Positions 52,701 to 62,017 of a stretch of 64,000 nucleotides of DNA are shown here, piece after piece. Source of the DNA: Trebouxia sp. TZW2008 (taxonomy: Eukaryota > Chlorophyta > Trebouxiophyceae > Trebouxiales > Trebouxiaceae); contig BDIU01000154.1 of assembly GCA_002118135.1 (NCBI GenBank), positions 62,165 to 126,164 on the forward strand, read 5' to 3'. The notes beneath the pieces were generated by a model. It was not told where the DNA came from, searched no databases, and worked only from the letters and a program-made list of their open reading frames with translations. Position 1 is the stretch's first letter. Each line of letters begins with the position of its first letter. Both the position numbers and the translations under genes were made by a program.

Positions 52701-53802
52701 TTTGCGCCTGCTTCAGCTGATGGATCAGCTGATTGTGCCTGGGATCAAAGAGGCCAGAGCCCAGGCTGAGATGCTGCCTATTGCCAACAGACAGCAGCAG
52801 CGTCTGCGGCAAGATTGCCTTGGCCACCTTGCCTGGCTGCATGCCCGCAAGTGGACCTTCTTTGCACTGGCAGCTCTGTACTACCCCACACAGAAGCAGC
52901 ACAGGATCTTCAAGGACCACCCCTTCTTCCAGAATGAGGAAGCGGTCAGGCTGTTTGAGGAGCTGTGGATCCCCTTGGTGCAAAACAGCTTTGACCTGGG
53001 AGCCAAGGTGTACATGCACCTGTGTGGCCCCAGAGGGAAGGACCTGTTGCATGCTGCAAAGATGCAGCCAGGCCATGCAAAGCTTCCCAGCAATATGGCA
53101 GAGAAGCGCCAGCTGATGGACACCCTGGCCACCCTGATTGACAGCAACCAGCACCAGCCCTATGTCATGCCTGGCCCAGCTGCCAAACCAGAGACTGCTA
53201 CATCAGAACACCCAGTCACAGCTGCAACAGACAGCAGGCCTGCTACTCCCCCAGCAGAGGATGCGCCCCCAGCACCAGTCATGCTGCCCAGAAATCTGGA
53301 GTTTGATGGCAACGGTATCAGCATGGCAAAGCTCATGACGGTGTACCTGGATGGCTACAACAGATTCCCAGCCTTCATCTGCTTCTATCCTGTGCCTGAT
53401 GGATACGGGCCTCTGCCAGCACAGTTCAGGCCAGAAGCAGAGCAGAAGCCAAGATGGGGCTTGGGCAGGAATGGCTGGGGGGAGCGCAGCCATGCTGCCT
53501 ATGACGTATGCAAGCAGGCATGTTGGCTGCAGCAGCAGGTGGCAATCAAGTCTAAGGAGTATGGCAGCCAGAAGAAGCTCAAGATCCGTGAGGGCATTGA
53601 CCTCAGAACAGCAGTAAACAAGGTCACATCACTCCTGCAGACTGCTGTGGATGCAAACAAGAAGGCAAAGCAGCACCCTTGGACCGTCTGTGAGCTGGGA
53701 GTAATGTTCAAGGACTTGCTCCGAGGCAAGGCAGAGATCGAAGTCACTAGAAGCACCAGTGTACCAAGCAAGTGCAGAACAAGAGCACCCAGCGAGTTGT
53801 AG
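49761..53802 (+). CDS. Crypton/Ndc10-like tyrosine-recombinase family protein with a GCR1_C-like C-terminus, ~1042-1051 aa
   Basis: Exons from ATG 49761 (or 49788) to 50122, then 50204-50416, 50493-50727, 51312-51574, 51656-52577 and 52642-53802, all in phase. The N-terminal ~110 aa are basic and helical. The fifth exon contains a block that resembles the Crypton/Ndc10 recombinase fold: LQLGTFVAMISTLILRPSQG, CRLTRYGLRV, VVSRGQNKSG, HLFMMHQFDPTAFNAIWWLS, and later KLFRNGKCCLHKSNGTTDEV. An R-x(n)-K-H arrangement is visible, but the usual HxxR box and the tyrosine cannot be placed with confidence. The C-terminus has DGYNRFPAFICFYPVPDGYG then RWGLGRNGWGERSHAAYDVC, which I compare to the GCR1_C DNA-binding domain that Cryptons carry. 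Exons are intact with no stops. The intron 52578-52641 is GC-AG. It converges on the 333-aa gene 59 bp downstream. Confidence 0.62.
50719..51031. mobile_element. ~299-bp intronic insertion flanked by a 14-bp direct repeat
   Basis: aagtggacggtgag occurs at 50719-50732, where it spans the exon 3 donor, and at 51018-51031. The repeat looks like a target-site duplication or the edges of a tandem duplication. The interval contains an antisense 65-aa ORF. The copied repeat contains a second potential GTGAGT donor. Confidence 0.6.
50769..50966 (-). CDS. Small basic protein ORF, 65 aa, antisense in a recombinase-gene intron
   Basis: Begins MSSRQSKSRRKHLTPQAKAR and is strongly basic (KASKRKKD-type clusters) for about 35 residues, with a hydrophobic/aromatic second half (YYKYSSYILRCLH). 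It is intact from ATG 50966. The N-terminus looks like a nuclear-localisation or nucleic-acid-binding segment. It may be cargo of the inserted segment or a chance frame; no family recognised. Confidence 0.4.
   Translation of the reverse strand: MSSRQSKSRRKHLTPQAKARASKRKKDLALLRRHGYYKYSSYILRCLHDKSVQLPNQSPWALFAL
51035..51262 (-). CDS. Small acidic helical protein ORF, 75 aa, antisense in the same intron
   Basis: ATG 51262, reads MSKVIKVIPPEEMMVETTLE, then an acidic helix (LLTVLITDMEVATENIEDTD) and an amphipathic tail (VQAAIDGLSQLEDCMNAL). It lies head-to-tail with the 65-aa ORF, 68 bp upstream of its ATG. Composition is unlike random sequence, since it lacks the Cys/His/Ser-rich look of shadow frames. 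No family recognised. Confidence 0.45.
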   Translation of the reverse strand: MSKVIKVIPPEEMMVETTLEDLLTVLITDMEVATENIEDTDHITRLNEGKRQRLQEHVQAAIDGLSQLEDCMNAL

Positions 53803-53861
53803 AGATGGCTCTGCATTGCCAGCAGCAGTGATGTAGATGCAATTGTTGCAGAGTTGTATGC

Positions 53862-54863
53862 TTAGGGGCTGTACAAGTCACCATTGTCAACAAGCTGCCT
53901 TGGGACTGCATCAAAATAGCTACGCAGGTCTTTAGCAGCAGCAGTTTTTGTGCTAGCAGCCACGTGTTCTGCTATGAACTTTGCTATGGCATTTGTTGCC
54001 TCAGTGTTGTATTGCAGTGGCCTGTGATTGCCTCTGACATGCTGCTTGAATTCTCTGTAAACTTCCAGCCCCAGACTCAGCTGCCTTGCCTTCTCCTCAA
54101 ACGCCTTGACATCACTGCTGCCTTCAGCAGCTTTGGCTAGCAATGACCCGAAGGTAATGCCATCATCTGTGTTGGCATTAAAGCGCCTTCTTTTTGCAGA
54201 CCGGTCCTCTAGCTCTGCTCTCTCTCTGCTCATGCGCAGCTCATGCTCATCCTGCTTCTGCTTCAAACCAAACTGTCTCTCATCCAGCCCAAATCCCTTT
54301 TCCTTCAGTTGCATTTCCTCTCCCTTCAGCTCAATGTACTGGCTATAATTGCTCATAGGGAACTCATGTAGCACTGCTGCGCACTGCTGAATGCCCTCCT
54401 TGCTTGCAACTATTGCCGCTGCTGCTGCTTGCATCTGCTGCAGCTGCTCCAACGTATAAGGTACCTCTTGCACAGCAAGTGCATCGTTGTTGCTTGGATT
54501 GCCTGCCAGCAAGAATTCCTCTTCAGCTGTCCCAGCAATCTGTGCATGCCTGCGCTGTATCTCGTCCACCAGAGTGAGATCCCCTCCAAGCAAGCGGCAG
54601 ACTTTCTCTGCACTATTGCGCTTGAATTTCTGTGCCACCTCCCCAGGACAGTGCCAGGCTATCTCCACTAATGTTGCAGCATCAGCTACTGGAGTTGGTT
54701 TACCCCTGCCGTTGATTCTGAGTTTCATCCATTTTGCGAAGACTCTTGTTGAGTAAGCAGGATTGCCTTGTGTTACCAGCTGGATGACATCATACACAGA
54801 CCCCTTTTGAGTGTCATGATCAACCCTGATGCCTTGTGCCAAATCAGCGGCAGTGATGCTCAT
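53862..54863 (-). CDS. KilA-N/BRO-like domain protein with a coiled coil, 333 aa
   Basis: Single exon. After MSITAADLAQGIRVDHDTQ comes a conserved-looking core: GSVYDVIQLVTQGNPAYSTR, then GKPTPVADAATLVEIAWHCP, VAQKFKRNSAEKVCRLLGGD and LTLVDEIQRRHAQ. The pattern TPV..a..lv.I...pG..A..fr...A....R.LGGD.sLVdEI is one I associate with KilA-N/BRO-like proteins of large algal DNA viruses and algal mobile elements. Residues ~190-250 are a charged coiled coil (LKGEEMQLKEKGFGLDERQF), followed by a basic patch (RSAKRRRFN). The ATG at 54863 was chosen because it opens the conserved block directly. It is convergent with the recombinase-like gene. A paralogue lies at 57275. Confidence 0.6.
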   Translation of the reverse strand: MSITAADLAQGIRVDHDTQKGSVYDVIQLVTQGNPAYSTRVFAKWMKLRINGRGKPTPVADAATLVEIAWHCPGEVAQKFKRNSAEKVCRLLGGDLTLVDEIQRRHAQIAGTAEEEFLLAGNPSNNDALAVQEVPYTLEQLQQMQAAAAAIVASKEGIQQCAAVLHEFPMSNYSQYIELKGEEMQLKEKGFGLDERQFGLKQKQDEHELRMSRERAELEDRSAKRRRFNANTDDGITFGSLLAKAAEGSSDVKAFEEKARQLSLGLEVYREFKQHVRGNHRPLQYNTEATNAIAKFIAEHVAASTKTAAAKDLRSYFDAVPRQLVDNGDLYSP

Positions 54864-54883
54864 GTTTGCTCGGGTAAGCAAAC
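54864..54883. repeat. Hairpin at the 333-aa gene start
   Basis: gtttgct (54864-54870) pairs with agcaaac (54877-54883) around cgggta, directly upstream of the ATG. This may be a 5' UTR stem or an element terminus. Confidence 0.6.
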
Positions 54884-55074
54884 AGTAGATAATGCTCGGT
54901 CAACGAACGCGCTCCCACGGACGACATTTTGACGTGTATAGACACCGACAAATCGCAATGAAATTACAAGACAACCTCTGCGAATTTGATGACGGATTTT
55001 CCTTGAAAGATGCTTATGGTCAGGCAGACAGTTTTGACTTGGAAAAGCCGACGCTGCCTGTGACATAAATCCCT

Positions 55075-55350
55075 ATGGACCAGTTGCATAAGAACGCTAT
55101 AGCGTTTGTTGGTCAAGTAGCTTTGTCACTTGATTGGGAAGAGACTACACCACTTGTCTTGGGCAAACATGGGCACAGTACCACAGTATCTGAAATGTTA
55201 CAAGCTCTGCATCAGTGGTGGCAAGCTTACAAGGAAACACACGATGCAAGAAGCCTGGAGATGTTGCAAATGGCTCTGGACGAGTGTTATGGCTGGGAAG
55301 AGCAAGAATCCAAATTGTACAAGCTTTGTGTGCCCAAAGGCAACTGGTGA
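55075..55350 (+). CDS. Small protein ORF in the mobile island, 91 aa
   Basis: Reads MDQLHKNAIAFVGQVALSLD, then a Trp-rich helix (LQALHQWWQAYKETHDA) and a Glu-rich segment (DECYGWEEQESKLYKL), ending CVPKGNW. It is divergent from the 333-aa gene with a 211-bp gap. Intact ATG-to-stop frame with protein-like composition. No family recognised. It may be element-encoded. Confidence 0.45.
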   Translation: MDQLHKNAIAFVGQVALSLDWEETTPLVLGKHGHSTTVSEMLQALHQWWQAYKETHDARSLEMLQMALDECYGWEEQESKLYKLCVPKGNW

Positions 55351-55402
55351 TTAGACAATGTTGGCTTGCTAAAGCATGTAAAATCTCACTTATGCAAAAC
55401 AT

Positions 55403-56165
55403 TTACTGCACCGAGCCAAAAGCAGCCAAAAACTCCTCACGAGGCACAAGCTCGCTCTTGCATTTCTCTTTGTTTTGCATGCTGCCAGAAGTTGCTAGCA
55501 AATTTGCACGAGGATCCACCAAACTTTTCCAGCAGTGAGCAAGCTTGGACACGGTCCAGTTAACACCACAGGCTTTGGCAGCCATGGTTTGATCCCAACG
55601 TCCAATGACCCTTTCAACATGCTCGTCATGATGCTCCTGCCCAATTTGCTCTTCTAGCTCCCACAGCAGCTCTTGAGTCCGTTGAAAACGCTTACGGCCG
55701 TTATCACCGTCAACAAACTCTGGCTTACCCTTTGCTGGCCTGTTGCGAGAAAAATAGTCTTGCAGCGGCTTGTAGCCTCTGTCACCCTTACTCCAAGCGC
55801 CCCACCAGCAATGAAGCGAGTCATGGTGTGGCAAAGCGACTTGGTGCGGCTGTACAGTAGGCAAGGGCGCAAATCTCTCCAGGAATAGGTTGGGTAGCGT
55901 GGGGTACGTTGTTGTTCTGCGTCGCACGCAAGTTTACGTTTGGTTTGAACTTTGGATCTCGTGACACGCGACAGCCTGCTCACCTTAAAGGCTCCTGGAC
56001 GCGTCTGAGCTTTTCCATGACCTTGCGAAACTCTTGTTCGTACACGTTTTGGTTGAGGTTGTCGCGACTGGCCAGAGCAACAAACACTTTCCAGTGAGAT
56101 CCGTCGTGACGAACCTCAGCCATAAGGGTGGTATACTCGTCGACTTGACCAATGGTCAGCGCCAT
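55403..56165 (-). CDS. GCR1_C-like DNA-binding protein, 231 aa
   Basis: Two minus-strand exons, 55984-56165 and 55403-55916, joined in phase through a 67-nt intron. The N-terminus is MALTIGQVDEYTTLMAEVRH and a short charged helix (QEFRKVMEKLRRVQE). The C-terminal part has LHCWWGAWSKGDRGYKPLQD, then GRKRFQRTQELLWELEEQIG and ERVIGRWDQTMAAKACGVNW. This Trp-x-x-Trp plus Arg/Gln-rich helix layout resembles the GCR1_C domain, which is also proposed for the C-terminus of the recombinase-like protein upstream. It is probably an accessory DNA-binding protein of the same element class. Confidence 0.55.
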
Positions 56166-56452
56166 TTTGGACCTCATCCTAAGTTGTGGCTCAATGTCGG
56201 ACTTGCTGAAGTAACAGAGATAAGCAGTCGCCTTCCAAAGGGAATTCAAAGCAACTTAGAAAGTGGTCAAAGCGGCTTCTGGCTGCTATCTGGCGCCTTC
56301 TGGCGGAGGGAGTTACGGTGACATTACCGGCCGTATAACATCTGCCGCCGTACACGTGGCCCCTTCCGTCAGATCTTTTGACGGTGACTAATTTGTACCC
56401 AACAACACCACTGCCCCTTCGCTGATCAACTGACGCCCTCTCCCGCTCCGCA

Positions 56453-56704
56453 ATGATGCACCGCTTGCCAGAGGAGCTGCTGGCACGCATCTTTGACCTC
56501 CTGCCGTACCGCGACTGCGCAAGCTTTGCGCTGAGCCGCCGGGCATGCAGCCATGTCTTCAGGGGACACCCCAAGCGGAGCCGCGGAGAGGCACGAGCAT
56601 CGTTTCTGCAAGACTCCAGCAGAGTCTGCAAGTACTCCGAAGCTCCGGTGGACCCTGCAGACGTGACGTTGACGGCGAGACCCGGACCAGTCGTGTATTG
56701 TTAA
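56453..56704 (+). CDS. Short F-box-like ORF, 83 aa (possibly truncated)
   Basis: Starts MMHRLPEELLARIFDLLPYR then DCASFALSRRACSHVFRG, a good F-box (Skp1-binding) core. The frame ends after about 40 more Arg/Ser/Pro-rich residues, with no LRR, kelch or WD40 repeats. F-box proteins are usually several hundred residues, so this is either the first exon of a longer gene whose donor I could not place, or a truncated copy left by element insertion. Confidence 0.55.
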   Translation: MMHRLPEELLARIFDLLPYRDCASFALSRRACSHVFRGHPKRSRGEARASFLQDSSRVCKYSEAPVDPADVTLTARPGPVVYC

Positions 56705-57274
56705 AAACACTTGTTTGTATGTCCCTGACACTTGCTGCGGCCATCTCCATGCAAGCTGTGCTCTGCAGGGCAGCAGGGCAGGGACAGGACAGGGAACCTG
56801 CGCGCTGTGAAAGGGGTTATCCAATGCTGCACCACTTTGACTGTTGCTTTGCGGAAAAGGACAATAGACACATCAACCTTGCAGTGTTTTGAAAACGGAC
56901 TCTTGAAGGCAAAAGTCAGGTTGCACATTTGATGGAATTCAGACGTCACTTACAAGAAAGTAAGTGCCTGGGAGAACGCCCAACAAACCGCATTGCACGC
57001 AAAGGCGCAATCACCTGGCTCAGTATGGGGCCTGAAGGTCCTGCTTGCGCTCTGACTCTGGTGAGCCTTGTGATCAGCTATGTTGTTGCATACATATGCT
57101 GTGTGCTTGGTAATTTGCCTCGTGCATCACTGCTGCTGTTGCTGCTGCAGTCCCCAGGGCAGGTGGCAAACATAATAAGAAGGGCTGCTGGTCTGGTTCA
57201 TTCTTCGCCCGGGCTTATTGAGTCACAGTCTTAGCTAGCAGCAATTGACAGGGTTACAGTTGACAAGCAGGTAG

Positions 57275-58296
57275 TCATGATCTAGCAGCTATACGCTCAA
57301 ATGCCTCTTGTAACACTTCTGCGCCTGTTTGTGCTGGGTATGTCCATACGTCAAAGTTTGATCTGTCCGCAGTCTCATAGCTCCCCTTATAAGCTAGGCT
57401 GTACTTCATGCGCGCCTCCGCAAATAGGTGTGGGTCTTCTTCAGGAACAAACGCAGATTTCTGAGCAGTGTTGTTGCCTGGCTCAAACTGCACCCTGGCC
57501 AATGAACCATCTGATTGTCTTTCGATGCTTGGCAGCAATCTCTCTCTGCACCAGATTTTGCTGGCTGCCGCACCTACGTCCTTGAGCTTGGCTGCAGTGC
57601 AAGCTGCAGCAGGCAAACCCATCTTGTTTGCATACATCTGTTTTGTCCAACGCTGTGCCTGCTGGTTGATGCTCGGCTGCTGTTGCTGTGGCGCTGCCTC
57701 TATTGCAAGCATGCCTTGGATACCGCTTTCAATCATGCTGCCCAGGCGCGCAGTGACATTGTGCCTGATGGTCTGCAGCAGTTGTATGGTTGCTGGTGGT
57801 GCGTTTCCTGCTGACAGCATGTCCAGGATGCTCATGGACCCCTCTGCATGCTGCTTGACAATAGCCAGCTCTGTGCCAGCTGCTTCCTGCCTGATTTGCC
57901 TCAACAGTTGCTGCTTCTTGGCAGCATACACCTCCTCGTCATCATCCAAAGACCTTTTCTGCCTTTCTGCCTCAACAGCTTGCCCAAAGATGCGCATAGG
58001 ATGATTGTCTGGGATGCTTGCCTGTACTGCTGCATTTGCCCTGATCTCTTCCACCAGTGATTCATCCCCCCCTAGCGCTCTGACTACTATATCGGCTGCC
58101 TTTTGTCTAAATACTGCAGCTGTCTGGCCTTGAAGGAGATTTATGATGCTGACCACACCTCTTGCCCCTGTGACAGGTGTTTCTCGTTGCCTAGCGCCCG
58201 GAAATTGGTAGTTCTCACTCAGAGTTATGACTGCAGGATATGACTGTTGCAGGTCCTTCCAAATGCGGAATAGGGGTGCGAATTGGGAATCTGAAA
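57275..58296 (-). CDS. Paralogue of the KilA-N/BRO-like protein (5' end unresolved)
   Basis: The open frame runs from about 58296 down to TAG at 57275. It contains QFAPLFRIWKDLQQSYPAVI, then QFPGARQRETPVTGARGVVS, GQTAAVFRQKAADIVVRALG and GDESLVEEIRANAAVQ, the same TPV...R.LGGD.SLVEEI core as the 333-aa gene. Downstream sequence is Gln-rich and helical, then ends with KYSLAYKGSYETADRSNFDV, which is not shared. No in-frame ATG precedes the core, so a first exon is missing: an acceptor near 58296 is possible, but no first exon was found, so 5' truncation is equally likely. The two copies are ancient paralogues, not a recent duplication. Confidence 0.55.
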
Positions 58297-60074
58297 CTAT
58301 GCCCCGCAGTGCCCCGCAGGCTGCCAGCGGAGGGCGTTACATGGCAATGCAATGCCTGTAAGTTGCTCGTGAGTGAAAGACACACATTCAAGGTGTACGT
58401 TGGGGTTCAGTTCAACAGCGTATGTCATTTGGATAGGCATATCACCCGTTGTTAAACGTCCATCATGCAGGGCTACAGCATTCCTATACAATACCTGCAG
58501 CCTGATCATGAGGAAAGGGCAACAGCCAAGGCACTGGACTTACATGCAACGGGAACTTATGGATGCTCGGTGGCTTGGGCATAATTTATGCATGAAGAGT
58601 AAGGCTCTGTGGAAGCCTCAAGTCGAGGTCATGGAAACTCAGTACAGAGGTCTGATGCATATGCCACTTGTCTCTGAGTGCTGCTACTCTGAGACTCAAG
58701 CATCACCTGTGCATGAATCATAAATCACGCTCAAGGCGATGAACATGCCCACAGTCTCGCACAGGGTATTGTGTTTCCAATCGCTGTCTCTATAGCTGTT
58801 ACATCTTCACTGGTTGCACTGAGCTGCAAAGTCAGGTGAAGCTACTACGTTCAGTGCTGCAGTCTGAGGCTGTTGCTGTGCCCCCACACTTTTTGATAAG
58901 TCATGGAGTGAACTTGTCTCTTTGCTGTTTGTGCTGTAGCTATGAGTTTGATTGCAAGATGGCATGGCAAGATTGGATGACATTGTACTGCTGTGCTTTT
59001 GCGCCTCTGTGCATTTGAGGATTGCATTTTGACACTAGCTGGCAGTGGCACCTTGGCCTTGTGAAATGTAGAAGTTTGCTGCCAACAGTCCTGCAGACCA
59101 CAAGGCTGTCTTCATTTACTTGACAAATCCAGACATATCTATGCAAGCTGGACAGGCTGAGTGTCAGATGCAGACATCAGGAAAAGCAAGCAGTGGCTCT
59201 TGCAGCCTAAGGTGTTTGTTGCATTGCATTGATATGAATGCAAAGTCTAGACAATGCTGCAACACATACCTGCAGACTGTCTCTGGCTAAGCTGCTTCAC
59301 ACGTTGTGGCTAGATGCTGAATTGAGGGGTCAGTCATGCTGTGGCTGCCACAGCTGTGAGTGTAACTGCTGATGTCTCATTTTGCTACAGATGGCTCAGA
59401 GCATGAGGTATCAACCAGCTCTACCTGGCTGTGACTCTATGGCAGTGACCTGGCTTGTTGGTGAAATCTGCACCATAAGACAATACATCAGTTTGGGTTG
59501 TTGCAATACAGTCAATGTTCCTTGGACATACAGGCATCGCTCTGAACAGTATCTCTTTATAATCCAGCTGAAATGCTATCGTCAAATGCTTGTGGGCATG
59601 CAAAGGGTGTTGTGGAACCTGAATGCAGCCTTGTGCTGAGCACGGACGAGATGGCAGGAGGCAAGCATGCAGGTTTACCTTTGACAATGTAAAAGCAGCA
59701 TCTAGCGCCTTGCTGCACCACAGGAGCTGTGTGTCTGGAGAGAGAGGCGAGGGGATGGGGGCCTCAGGAGGGAGGCGTTGGGAGGCTCTGCAGAATGGGA
59801 GCTTGGGGCAAAATGATGGTTTGCCTGCAGCACAACAAGCGCTTCGAGTTGATTTGCAGAAACCAGGAACTTCTACTCACCTGCAGTTGCCTCACCCTGT
59901 GCAACAATTCATGCAATTGATTTCATTCAAAGTAAATTTGCTGACTTGATGAAAATCTGTGGCAAGCTAGCATGCAGACTGAGAGACTGACCTATGATCA
60001 GGTGCCAAAGCCATGATTCCATCAGACGCTTTTTGCACTGGGACCTGGGGGCATGTGTTGGGTGACTTTGAGGT
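58297..60074. other. No supportable gene
   Basis: About 1.8 kb. Open frames are short and have the Cys/His/Ser-rich composition of non-coding sequence here. One 70-codon minus frame ending at 58297 abuts the KilA-N/BRO-like paralogue and could contain its first exon, but shows no motif. Confidence 0.4.
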
Positions 60075-60740
60075 GCTGGCATTAGCTTCTTGGCTGATCC
60101 TTGCTGCTAGCCAACATGGTGACGTGTTGTACTTCAGGCCAAGTAGCTTTGGTGTGAACTGTTGCAATTTATGCCAGGTCTGTACAACCTGCCCTGGTGG
60201 TGTAGTTTTGGATGAGTTTCTGAATAGCTTCTGGGATGGTCCATGCTGCTAGCAAGTATGAGGAGGAGCTGCACTTCAGGCCAAGTAGCTTCGGCGTAAA
60301 TTGTTGCAATTTGTGCCAGGTTTGTAGAACCTGACCTGGTGGTGTTGTTTGTATAGGCTTTTGAATAGCTTCTGGGACAGTCCATGCTGCTAGCAAGTAT
60401 GAGGAGGCGCTGCACTTCAGGTCACATAGCTTCTGCGTGTAGAGTCATGATTTGTGCCAGGTCTGTGTAACATGTCCTGTGTAGGGTGATTTTCAGGTGC
60501 TGACCATAGCTTCTTGGCTGATCCTTGCTGCTAGCTAACATGAAGATGCGTCGTATTTTAGGCCAAGTAGCTTCAGTGTGGAGTATTGCAATTTGTGCCA
60601 GGTTTGTACAACCTGCCCTGGTGGTGTTCTTTGGGATGAGCTTCTGACTAACTTCTGGGGAACTTCATGCTGCTAGCAAGTATGAGGAGGCGCTGCACTT
60701 CAGCTTACATAGCTTCTGCATATTATGATTAGGGCCAGGG
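60075..60740. repeat. Tandem array of ~140-bp units with higher-order structure
   Basis: Five units, marked by 'gctgctagc' at about 60105, 60245, 60388, 60527 and 60669, each followed by 'ttcaggccaagtagctt' or 'ttcaggtcacatagctt' variants and 'tttgtgccaggt(c/t)tgt'. Units alternate between an 'aacatg' and an 'aagtatgagg' type, and the fourth unit resembles the first, suggesting duplication of a three-unit block. Confidence 0.85.
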
Positions 60741-61281
60741 CTGTGTAACATGTCCTTGTGCTCATCTTTGGGATGCTCTGAAACCACAGCCATCCTCAAG
60801 CAACGCTGCTGCAGCACCATTGACTGGCGGACGACTGCAACATGAGTGCTGGCACTGCTTTTGCACAGAATGTTCCTGCAGCAGCATAGATAAAGCTGTG
60901 AGAAGTGTTATAAACAACTGCAGACACCTGACAAGCACATCGTGGTGTGCTACCACAAAGTTCAGGACATCATTGCAGGAAATCAGGTTGGCATGTCACG
61001 AGTGGCATGACCAGACAGTGCTTAACTGTGCTGCTTGACAGATGCAGAGCAGATTGTGCAAGACGCTGGTGTACTACACAATTGTGCTTTGCGCTGTTTG
61101 CACGCCGCTGTGCATTGCTGCTATTAAAAATGCTGATTACTTTCCAGCGTGGCAATATGCAGACTAACCTGTGCTGTGCATGCCAAAAAAAGATGCCACA
61201 ATCTCGAAACTTTCTTTGCACTGCCTTCATTGAGTGCTGCTGCTGGAGCACGGTGGGAAGAGGGGTGGGTCAGCAAAGCCT

Positions 61282-61308
61282 GGGGGGAGGGGGGGGGGGC
61301 TGGGGGGG
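61282..61308 (+). repeat. G-run tract with G-quadruplex potential
   Basis: Four or more G-runs within 27 bases, including a run of eleven G (61289-61299). Confidence 0.9.
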
Positions 61309-61383
61309 TAGCCATGGTGCATGGTCCTTGATGAAGAACGGAAGGCAGCTCAGGAATCTGAAGGGAATATCATGAGAGGTGTG

Positions 61384-62017
61384 CCAAAGGCAGTAGCCTC
61401 CTGCACGCACACGGACATGAGCGAAAATTCAATCACAGTGAAGCTGTGCTCACTGTCGTGATAGTGCTGACTGCAGACATCCATTACACACTCTGAGACA
61501 GGGGCTAGGTGTGTGACATTCCCTGTCACACCACACTGCAAAGCCTGACTGCATTGCAAATGAAGCGACAATGCTGCAGACTGGACCTGTCATGCACATG
61601 CGTCAACTCTGTAGCCAGTCAGAGCATGTGAGCTTGATCACCTTGAGGCTTCTATGCTGTGCTTTGGATGTAGATCAGCTGCTGAGGCACTGTAATTTGA
61701 AGGCAGGTGGGTAGTTCTGGCAGGTGATTGTTGACGACGGCATGGCTACTTGGCTGGAGTGCCAACTTCACAGTGGAGCAGGAGCCCAGAAGCTGGTGAG
61801 GGTTGATGGCGGTTGTGGGTGGGGGCGGGGGGAGGGGGGGAGGAGTAAAGCGGGGCTTGGGGTCGTCTCAGCAAAGTTTGATTTCTGAGGGGGGAGATAG
61901 GGGGAAGGTTTCGTGACAGGTGTCTGCAGGGTTGAGGGCACCTGGCAGTGGCCTCCTGCACCAGCATTGACACTGTTACCAACACATTCTCAACAACATT
62001 TTGTGGCGCTGAGACAC
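61384..62017 (-). repeat. Pair of similar exon-like segments
   Basis: 61942-62017 (minus) has an acceptor and donor around an open segment reading VSAPQNVVENVLVTVSMLVQ then EATAR. A related segment at about 61384-61450 reads SLMSVCVQEATAFG but lacks a donor. These may be one exon and its ghost from an unidentified minus-strand gene. Confidence 0.3.
61816..61845 (+). repeat. Second G-rich tract
   Basis: Runs gggtggggg, cgggggg and aggggggg in 30 bases; the complementary strand is a long C-rich tract. Confidence 0.85.

Noticed and set aside
52651..53154. Minus-strand frame of 167 codons opposite the recombinase-like last exon
   Set aside because: The plus-strand exon has protein-like composition and phase continuity; the antisense frame has neither.
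57468..58004. Plus-strand Cys/Leu-rich frame of 178 codons
   Set aside because: It lies opposite the KilA-N/BRO-like paralogue, which has a recognisable core; the plus frame looks like reverse-strand noise.
49478..58300. Terminal inverted repeats bounding the whole mobile island
   Set aside because: I compared the likely ends (about 49.5 kb, 54.9 kb, 58.3 kb) and found no matching inverted or direct termini. Crypton-type elements lack TIRs, so this neither supports nor rules out a single element.
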